A DNA stretch of 10,405 bases from NCBI GenBank assembly GCA_023432845.1, contig JAEZEY010000094.1, positions 1 through 10,405 of the forward strand, given 5' to 3'. This DNA is from Pseudomonadota bacterium. GTDB lineage: Bacteria; Pseudomonadota; Alphaproteobacteria; Rhizobiales; Xanthobacteraceae. A program made the translations under genes and the position numbers. Below, piece by piece: positions 5,656 to 10,405 of the stretch; within the stretch, counting starts at the first letter, position 1, and each line of letters begins with the position of its first letter. The notes below the pieces were generated by a model. That model was not told the DNA's origin, ran no database searches, and worked only from the letters and a program-made list of their open reading frames with translations.

Positions 5656-6324
5656 CTACCGCCGCTTGCGCGGAGCCGGCTTCTTCTGCTGCGCTGCCAG
5701 CGTATCGAAACCGATATAGACCACATAGGCGTCGAGCAAAGCGGGCGGCGTCGGCACCGGAAAACTCAAACCTTCCTCGATGTGAGTGAAAGTGACTCGG
5801 TCCACCGCCGAGGTGATCTCGACCGGAATCATCGTGAATTTCGACACGATCGGCTTTGGCGTCACGCCTTCCTGGACGACCGCCATCCGCAACGGCACAT
5901 CGACCTTGCCGGGGCCGCCGGCCGGGCCGGTGATGACGCGGCCTTCGACTCCGACCTTCATGGTCATGACGCCGGCGGCGACGTGGCATTCACGAGCGAA
6001 ACGGATGATCGAGCCCTGATAGCGCAGATTGAGCGCGGCCGGTTCACCGTCGGCGGTCGCCCTGGTATCGCTGCCGATCGACAGCACCGCGGCGCCGGTG
6101 CGCACCTGCACCGGCGGACATTCGTATTCGGTGTTGGCGGCGGCGGCACCGGCCGGGGCGCCGTGGAGGGCGGCTTCGGTGGTCGCCTTGTTGGAATCGA
6201 AAATGTTGAGTGACGACAGGCTGGCGCCGCAGCCCCCGAGCAGCAGCGTCAGTGCTGCCGCGGCCGGCAGCGCGGCAAGCCGCCGCGTCGTCCCCTGCCG
6301 TCGTTCGTTCATGTCCCCGGCCAT
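5656..6324 (-). CDS. Putative lipoprotein of unknown function
   Basis: A 222-residue protein with a lipoprotein signal peptide: a basic N-terminus (NERRQGTTRR), a hydrophobic Ala/Leu core, then the lipobox LLLGGC with C32 as the likely lipidated residue. A flexible Ala-rich linker leads to a folded domain from about residue 67 to 210. This domain begins EYECPPVQVRTG and contains RECHVAAGVMTMKVGVEGR, is predicted mostly beta, and has two cysteines that could pair. The C-terminus is very basic (KKPAPRKRR). I do not recognise a named domain. ATGs at 6324 and 6312 are both possible; 6324 is used because GAG is better placed before it, and the signal peptide works with either. It is on the same strand as the thrC cluster but 112 bases beyond it, so membership in that operon is uncertain. 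Confidence 0.8.
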   Translation of the reverse strand: MAGDMNERRQGTTRRLAALPAAAALTLLLGGCGASLSSLNIFDSNKATTEAALHGAPAGAAAANTEYECPPVQVRTGAAVLSIGSDTRATADGEPAALNLRYQGSIIRFARECHVAAGVMTMKVGVEGRVITGPAGGPGKVDVPLRMAVVQEGVTPKPIVSKFTMIPVEITSAVDRVTFTHIEEGLSFPVPTPPALLDAYVVYIGFDTLAAQQKKPAPRKRR

Positions 6325-6374
6325 TATTGTGCTCGCGTCTTGTTCAGGAAAAATGATGGGCTAACGCCCTGTGC

Positions 6375-6404
6375 TCTATAGCAAATCAAGCGTGGCAAGC
6401 CCAA
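6375..6404 (-). promoter_or_regulatory. Possible weak promoter for the lipoprotein gene
   Basis: On the minus strand, TTGGGC (6404-6399) and TATAGA (6380-6375) are 18 bp apart. The -10 is good and the -35 is poor. A start near 6368 would give a leader of about 45 bases. It lies in the 112-base gap between the acetyltransferase and lipoprotein genes. Confidence 0.3.
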
Positions 6405-6436
6405 GGCTGCAAAACAGCCATTGACGCCACACGGCC

Positions 6437-7018
6437 TCACGGGTCGTCGGCCAGCCGGGCATAGAGCAAGTGGTCGTGCCAGACCCCGTTGATGCAGAGA
6501 TAGCGCCGAGCATAGCCCTCGCGGGTGAACCCGCACTTCTCGAGAAGGCCGATCGACGGCTGGTTGGTCGGGATGCAGGCGGCCTCGACCCGGTGCAGGC
6601 GCAGGGCGCCGAAGGCGTAGACGACGAGGGCACGCACGGCGGCGCTCATGTAGCCGCGATGGGCAAACGGCACGCCGATCCAGTAACCGAGACTGCCGGC
6701 CTGAGCGACGCCGCGGCGGATATTGGCCAAAGTCAGGCCGCCGACCAGGGCGTTGTCGCCACTGCGGAACACCAGGAAGGCGTAGGCCAGATCGTTGCGC
6801 TGATCGTCCTGATAGCGGCGCAACCGGCGGCGGAAGGAACCGCGGGTCAGGTCGTCCGACGGCCAGATCGGCTCCCACGGCGTGAGGAATTCGCGACTCT
6901 GCTCACGCAGGGCCGCCCAGGCGGCGAAATCGCCGAGGTGCGGCGCCCGCAGATAGACGCCCTCGCCGGTGATGGCCGGCGCCGTGTCAGCAAAACCGAC
7001 GGAACGGAAAAAAGCCAT
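6437..7018 (-). CDS. RimJ/RimL-type GNAT N-acetyltransferase
   Basis: A 193-residue GNAT acetyltransferase that would transfer acetyl from acetyl-CoA to an amine, most often a protein N-terminus in this subfamily; the target is unknown. The N-terminal part VYLRAPHLGDFAAWAAL (21-37) and FLTPWEP (44-50) is characteristic of RimJ-like proteins. The beta4 strand GYWIGVPFAHRGYMSAAV (111-128) carries the acetyl-CoA pyrophosphate loop, here H120-R121-G122-Y123-M124. The later motif TNQPSIGLLEKCGFTREG (151-168) has the conserved Asn and the GF turn. AAGG lies shortly before the ATG at 7018. The gene follows the M16 peptidase by 35 bases on the same strand, with a palindrome in the gap, and is probably the third gene of the thrC operon. 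Confidence 0.93.
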   Translation of the reverse strand: MAFFRSVGFADTAPAITGEGVYLRAPHLGDFAAWAALREQSREFLTPWEPIWPSDDLTRGSFRRRLRRYQDDQRNDLAYAFLVFRSGDNALVGGLTLANIRRGVAQAGSLGYWIGVPFAHRGYMSAAVRALVVYAFGALRLHRVEAACIPTNQPSIGLLEKCGFTREGYARRYLCINGVWHDHLLYARLADDP

Positions 7019-7040
7019 TCGCCTTAGGTCCGCATCCGGC

Positions 7041-7061
7041 CGGCCTGAACGGTTCAGGCCG
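7041..7061. repeat. 21-bp palindrome covering the peptidase stop codon
   Basis: CGGCCTGAAC and GTTCAGGCCG are perfect 10-bp inverted arms with one central G. The minus-strand stop codon of the M16 gene (7056-7054) lies inside one arm. No T-run follows on either strand, so it is not a classical terminator. In mRNA it could form a stable hairpin between the peptidase and acetyltransferase cistrons, which might slow ribosomes, mark processing, or protect the upstream message. As DNA it is also operator-sized. Confidence 0.6.
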
Positions 7062-8325
7062 CCGGGCGAACCAGACTTTCGGCAATCGCGGCGGTGCTTT
7101 CAAGCCCGTTGCCGGGGCCCAAGGCGGCAATTGCCGGCCGGCCGCGGCCGATCAGGGCCCGACCGGCGGCGCGGGCGCTGTCCACGGTGACGGCCTCGAC
7201 CTTTGCGACGATCTCATCCAGCGGCACCGGGCGGCCATAAGCGAGCATCTGACGAGCAAGCTGGCCGAGACGGGCCTCCGAGCTTTCCAGCGTCATCAAG
7301 AGGCCGGCCTTCATCTGTGCCTTGGCGCGGGCGACCTCGGCCTCGTTGAGGGTATGGGTCGCGTTCTCGATCTGGTCGATCACGACACGCATCAATTCCG
7401 GCGCGTCTGCTTCGTCGGTTCCGGCGTAAAGCCCAAACAGCCCCGTGTCCGAATAGGGCATGTGGAAGGCCTGGATCGTGTAGCAGAGGCCGCGGATCTC
7501 GCGCACCTCCTGGAACAGGCGCGAGGACATGCCGCCGCCGAGCACGCTCGTGAAGACCTGCAGGCTATAAAGCTGCGGATCCTTGACCTGAACGCCTTCG
7601 AGCGCCAGCGCGATGTGAACCTGCTCAAGGTCGCGCGACTCGACCCTGGTACCGCCGCCGAAACGCGCGGCCTGATGTTCCGGCGCATCCGGACCGGCAA
7701 AGCTCTCGAAGCGTTTCACGACATCATCGACGATCTGCTGATGATCGACGGCGCCCGCCGCCGCGACCAGCATGTTGGGCGCTCGGTAATTGCGGCTGAG
7801 ATAGGCACGCAGACTCTTGGCGCTGAAGCCGCGCACCGTCTCCGGCGTGCCAAGGATCGAGCGGCCGATCGGCTGGTCCGGAAACGCGGTTTCCTGCAGG
7901 CGGTCGAACACCAGATCGTCCGGCGCATCTTCGGTCGCGCCGATTTCCTGCGTGATGACGTTCTGCTCGCGGCGCAGCTCTTCCGGGTCGAAGGTCGGCT
8001 CCGACAGAATGTCCGACAGCACATCGAGCGCCAGCGGCACGTCGGCCTTGAGTACGCGGGCGAAGTAGCCGGTGTTTTCGACTGAGGTCGCGGCGTTGAG
8101 ATCGCCGCCGACCGCTTCGATGGTTTCGGCGATCTGGCGCGCCGTGCGACGCTTGGTGCCCTTGAAGGCCATGTGCTCGAGAAGGTGCGAAATGCCGTGC
8201 TCGTCGGCGGCCTCGTCACGGCTGCCGGCGCCGACCCACACACCGAGCGATGCGGATTCCAAATGCGGCATGCGGTCGGTCACGACAGCCAGGCCGGACG
8301 GCAATTTGGTGACTTCGACGGTCAT
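7054..8325 (-). CDS. M16-family zinc metallopeptidase (processing-peptidase-like)
   Basis: A 423-residue M16 (pitrilysin/MPP-like) peptidase of the single-chain bacterial type, homologous to the mitochondrial processing peptidase beta subunit. The inverted zinc motif H47-L-L-E-H51 is intact: H47 and H51 bind zinc and E50 is the catalytic base. The third ligand E127 comes exactly 76 residues later in VITQEIGAT. The second, non-catalytic half contains GGGMSSRLFQEVREIRGLCY, the usual substrate-contact region. There is no signal peptide, so it probably acts in the cytoplasm on peptides; the substrate is unknown. AAGGAG precedes the ATG at 8325. The start overlaps the thrC stop as ATGA, indicating translational coupling. 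thrC next to an M16 peptidase is a recurring alphaproteobacterial arrangement (from memory). Confidence 0.96.
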   Translation of the reverse strand: MTVEVTKLPSGLAVVTDRMPHLESASLGVWVGAGSRDEAADEHGISHLLEHMAFKGTKRRTARQIAETIEAVGGDLNAATSVENTGYFARVLKADVPLALDVLSDILSEPTFDPEELRREQNVITQEIGATEDAPDDLVFDRLQETAFPDQPIGRSILGTPETVRGFSAKSLRAYLSRNYRAPNMLVAAAGAVDHQQIVDDVVKRFESFAGPDAPEHQAARFGGGTRVESRDLEQVHIALALEGVQVKDPQLYSLQVFTSVLGGGMSSRLFQEVREIRGLCYTIQAFHMPYSDTGLFGLYAGTDEADAPELMRVVIDQIENATHTLNEAEVARAKAQMKAGLLMTLESSEARLGQLARQMLAYGRPVPLDEIVAKVEAVTVDSARAAGRALIGRGRPAIAALGPGNGLESTAAIAESLVRPAA

Positions 8326-9737
8326 ACCGCAGCTCCTTCACGCGCGGCGCGCGAGGCGCCGGTGACGAATTCCTCGATTTTCGCCTGATCGGCCGGCAGC
8401 ACGGTAAAGCGCTCGGCCTTTTTGGGCAGGTCAGACAGCCAATCTGGGAGCCCGGGGTCGACACCGCAAGCCGCCTTGACCGCGTCCGGGAACTTGGCCG
8501 GATGCGCGGTGGACAGGACAACCATGGGAACCTTGGGATCGCGCGTCTCTTTCTCGGCCACCGCCAACGCCACCGCCGTGTGCGGATCGGCGCAATAGGA
8601 CGCTTCCTTCATCCAGGCGCGGATCTCGGCGTCGACCTCCTGCTCGTCGGCCCGGTCAGCCGAGAATAGCGCACGCATTTCTTTCAGCGCCTCACCCGGC
8701 ACCGAGAAGCGGCCGGACTGCGCCAGCGAGCCCATCAGCGCGTTGACCTTGGCGGCATCGCGGCCGCAGGTCTCATACAGCAACCGCTCGAAGTTCGAAG
8801 ACACCTGGATATCCATCGACGGCGACGAGGTCGCGACCACCTGACGCGTCTCGTAATCGCCGGTGGCGAAGGTGCGCGCCAGGATGTCGTTGACGTTGGT
8901 GGCGACGACCAGCCGATCGACCGGCAAGCCCATCTTGCTGGCGACATAGCCGGCATAGACGTCACCGAAATTGCCGGTCGGCACCGTGAAGGCGATCTTG
9001 CGATGCGGCGCGCCGAGCGCCACGGCGGAGGTGAAATAATAAACCGCCTGCGACACCAGGCGCGCCCAGTTGATCGAATTGACACCGGACAGCCGCACGC
9101 GATCGCGGAAGGCGTGATGGTTGAACATCGCCTTCACCAGCGCCTGGCAATCGTCGAAGGTGCCTTCCACGGCGATGCAATGGACGTTCTCGTCCGTCGG
9201 CGTCGTCATCATCCAGCGCTGCACGTCGGAGATACGGCCGTGCGGATAGAGGGCGACGACATCGACCTGGGCGCGGCCGCGGAAGGCCTCGACCGCGGCA
9301 CCGCCGGTGTCACCCGATGTCGCGACCACGATCGTGGTGCGCTCGCCGCGCTGCGTCAGCACGTGGTCCATGAGCCGCGCCACGAACTGCATGGCGAGAT
9401 CCTTGAAGGCGAGCGTCGGGCCGTGGAAGAGCTCGAGCACGAACAGGTTGGCGTCGAGCTGGACAACCGGCGCGACCGCCGGATGGCGAAACGTGCCGTA
9501 AGCTTCGTGGGCGATGCGGGCGAGATCGGCCTCGGCGATGGCGTTACCGACGAAGGGCTTGATCACCTCGACCGCGACCTCGGCATAAGGCCGCCCGGCA
9601 AAGCCGGCAATGGTCGACGGCGACAGCCGCGGCCACGAGTACGGGACATAAAGCCCGCCGTCCCGCGCCAGCCCGGCGAGCATCGCCTCGACGAAATCGA
9701 GCCGGGCGGAAGCGCCCCGGGTTGAGATGTAATGCAT
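8322..9737 (-). CDS. thrC: Threonine synthase
   Basis: Threonine synthase, 471 residues, converts O-phosphohomoserine and water to threonine and phosphate using pyridoxal phosphate, the last step of threonine synthesis in the cytosol. The N-terminal domain starts MHYISTRG and continues GLARDGGLYVP (22-32), typical of the long bacterial form. The cofactor lysine is K112 in HGPTLAFKDLAMQF, and the phosphate-binding loop is SGDTGGAA (141-148). The start at 9737 is chosen by this conserved N-terminus; the frame is open upstream to 9809 but without family-like sequence. The ribosome site is poor. Its stop overlaps the peptidase start by four bases. It is the first gene of the minus-strand cluster and divergent from the cupin gene 230 bases away. 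I could not identify a convincing promoter or an attenuator leader. Confidence 0.98.
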   Translation of the reverse strand: MHYISTRGASARLDFVEAMLAGLARDGGLYVPYSWPRLSPSTIAGFAGRPYAEVAVEVIKPFVGNAIAEADLARIAHEAYGTFRHPAVAPVVQLDANLFVLELFHGPTLAFKDLAMQFVARLMDHVLTQRGERTTIVVATSGDTGGAAVEAFRGRAQVDVVALYPHGRISDVQRWMMTTPTDENVHCIAVEGTFDDCQALVKAMFNHHAFRDRVRLSGVNSINWARLVSQAVYYFTSAVALGAPHRKIAFTVPTGNFGDVYAGYVASKMGLPVDRLVVATNVNDILARTFATGDYETRQVVATSSPSMDIQVSSNFERLLYETCGRDAAKVNALMGSLAQSGRFSVPGEALKEMRALFSADRADEQEVDAEIRAWMKEASYCADPHTAVALAVAEKETRDPKVPMVVLSTAHPAKFPDAVKAACGVDPGLPDWLSDLPKKAERFTVLPADQAKIEEFVTGASRAAREGAAV

Positions 9738-9967
9738 TGATTTTGTTGACTGTCTTCGAGTTTGCCGGATTGTCAGCGGCACCCTAGCCTTGGGCCGCGG
9801 CCGGCACAAGCAAGGTCAGTCAGGAGCCAAATCCGGGCGCGCGGTTCCCCGGACGACGTCCGGATCGGGCACGGCGGGAATTTTGGTCACAAGCACTGTG
9901 CCGTGTCGCCGCTTCGCGGGCCGTGCGCCTCTGGCTAAATGTCATCAATCAAATCGACGAGGTGCCG
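9738..9967. other. Divergent intergenic region between thrC and the cupin gene
   Basis: No gene is visible. It contains a perfect 6-bp inverted repeat CCGGAC/GTCCGG around GAC at 9849-9863. On the plus strand a weak -10-like CTAAAT (9935-9940) lies about 30 bases before the cupin start, without a good -35. GAGG at 9959-9962 is the cupin ribosome site. On the minus strand I find no strong thrC promoter. Confidence 0.4.
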
Positions 9968-10351
9968 ATGTCTGCTCAACCATCCAAGTTCTTCGTGTCT
10001 TACGCCAAGGACGCCCAGTTCGCGCCGCAGGGCCTGTGGTCGCATTTCGAATACCGCAACCTGGGCATTGCCGAAGCCACCGGCGGACGCTTCGGCGCCC
10101 ACGTGATCCGCGCCAAGGAAGCACGCGAAGGCGGCTTCAAGCGGCACAAGCACGAACTCGAATTCCAAATGTTCTACATGCTGAAGGGATGGTTCAAGTT
10201 CGAGTGCGAAGGCCAGACCATCACGGTGAAGGCCGGCGACTGTGTGCACCAACCCTCCGGCATGCCGCATGTCACCATCGCGTGCTCGGATGATCTCGAA
10301 CTGATCGAGATCACGTCGCCAGCGGAGTTTGCCACGATCGACGTCGAGTAA
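9968..10351 (+). CDS. Single-domain cupin with a His-His-Gln-His metal site
   Basis: A 127-residue single-domain cupin, a small beta-barrel that usually binds a metal or small ligand in the cytosol; its reaction cannot be assigned. Motif 1 is G-G-F-K-R-H60-K-H62 with Q67 where the Glu ligand is normally found, then G74. Motif 2 is G90-D-C-V-H-Q-P-S-G-M-P-H101, which fits G-x5-P-x-G-x2-H. The predicted metal set is therefore H60, H62, Q67 and H101. From memory, the same spacing and Gln ligand occur in KdgF-type cupins acting on unsaturated uronates; this is a hint only, since no uronate genes are nearby. The ATG at 9968 follows GAGG by five bases; an in-frame start at 9923 would add 15 residues. 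It is divergent from thrC and appears monocistronic within the window. Confidence 0.88.
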   Translation: MSAQPSKFFVSYAKDAQFAPQGLWSHFEYRNLGIAEATGGRFGAHVIRAKEAREGGFKRHKHELEFQMFYMLKGWFKFECEGQTITVKAGDCVHQPSGMPHVTIACSDDLELIEITSPAEFATIDVE

Positions 10352-10371
10352 TGCCGTCGTAGCCCGGATGA

Positions 10372-10405
10372 GACAACGGGACGGCGCGACGCGCCGCCCG
10401 TTGGC
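10372..10405. repeat. Large palindrome at the right edge, probably an interspersed intergenic repeat
   Basis: CAACGGG (10374-10380) pairs with CCCGTTG (10397-10403). Inside it, CGGCGC (10382-10387) pairs with GCGCCG (10391-10396) around GAC, leaving one bulged A. This makes a 13-pair hairpin 22 bases after the cupin stop. The bases just before it, GTAGCCCGGATGAG (about 10359-10372), resemble the start of short palindromic repeats common between genes in Bradyrhizobium and relatives (from memory). The matching outer arm would lie beyond the window. It may also end cupin transcription; any T-run would be outside the view. Confidence 0.55.

Noticed and set aside
5099..5989. 296-residue minus-strand frame opposite the HAD gene and into the lipoprotein gene
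   Set aside because: Arg/Ala/Pro-rich composition, and it overlaps two genes with intact motifs.
6349..6369. Minus-strand hairpin GGGC-GTTA-GCCC followed by TTTTT as a terminator for the acetyltransferase gene
   Set aside because: The stem has only four pairs and the T-run is displaced by four bases; it is too weak to call.
6405..6419. GGCTG/CAGCC hairpin after the acetyltransferase gene
   Set aside because: Five-pair stem with no T-run on the minus strand; common by chance.
7354..8085. 243-residue plus-strand frame opposite the M16 peptidase
   Set aside because: Antisense shadow; the peptidase has an intact HxxEH zinc motif and correctly spaced third ligand.
9003..9725. 240-residue plus-strand frame opposite thrC
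   Set aside because: Antisense shadow; thrC carries all expected PLP motifs.
1..10405. tRNA, rRNA, CRISPR, insertion sequence, phage, toxin-antitoxin or defence genes
   Set aside because: None is visible on either strand; the window is dominated by housekeeping genes with even composition.

Overview
The window reads as ordinary chromosome from a GC-rich alphaproteobacterium, most likely a Rhizobiales (Hyphomicrobiales) member of the Bradyrhizobium/Rhodopseudomonas/Xanthobacteraceae kind. The evidence is a stand-alone F0 operon in the order atpI-atpB-atpE-atpF'-atpF (b' and b both present, F1 genes absent), a mitochondrial-type a subunit, and a thrC / M16 peptidase / GNAT cluster. The taxonomic placement is inference from gene order and protein style, not from a search.

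Layout. Positions 134-982 hold two plus-strand genes for small three-helix membrane proteins that are paralogues of each other; function unknown. Convergent with them, 9 bp away, is a minus-strand pair: a YjbQ-family enzyme (992-1453) preceded by a small secreted protein with two cysteines and a coiled coil (1465-1974). A 283-bp divergent intergenic region follows, with a good sigma70-type promoter (TTGACT, 17 bp, TATGGT) that drives the F0 ATP synthase operon (2258-4699). The operon ends in a clear Rho-independent terminator at 4723-4755. The 283 bp to the next gene also hold a 10-bp direct repeat, a second terminator-like hairpin and a small inverted repeat. Next is a HAD phosphatase (4983-5639) with Asn in place of the second catalytic Asp. 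It converges on a minus-strand lipoprotein of unknown function (5656-6324).

Positions 6437-9737 (minus strand) form a compact operon read thrC -> M16 zinc peptidase -> RimJ-type GNAT acetyltransferase. The thrC stop and peptidase start overlap as ATGA, and a 21-bp palindrome covers the peptidase stop codon. The lipoprotein may be a distal member or have its own weak promoter. Divergent from thrC is a small single-domain cupin (9968-10351) whose metal site reads His-His-Gln-His. The last bases of the window form one arm and most of a second arm of a large palindrome, probably an interspersed intergenic repeat cut by the window edge.

Working together: the five F0 genes build the proton channel and stator of ATP synthase, and thrC makes threonine. 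The other genes are not obviously linked to these. I found no tRNA, rRNA, CRISPR array, transposase, phage gene, toxin-antitoxin pair or defence system. I do not see a convincing undescribed biological system; the findings are modest leads (tandem paralogues, altered catalytic or metal residues, palindromes, a possible short transcript).
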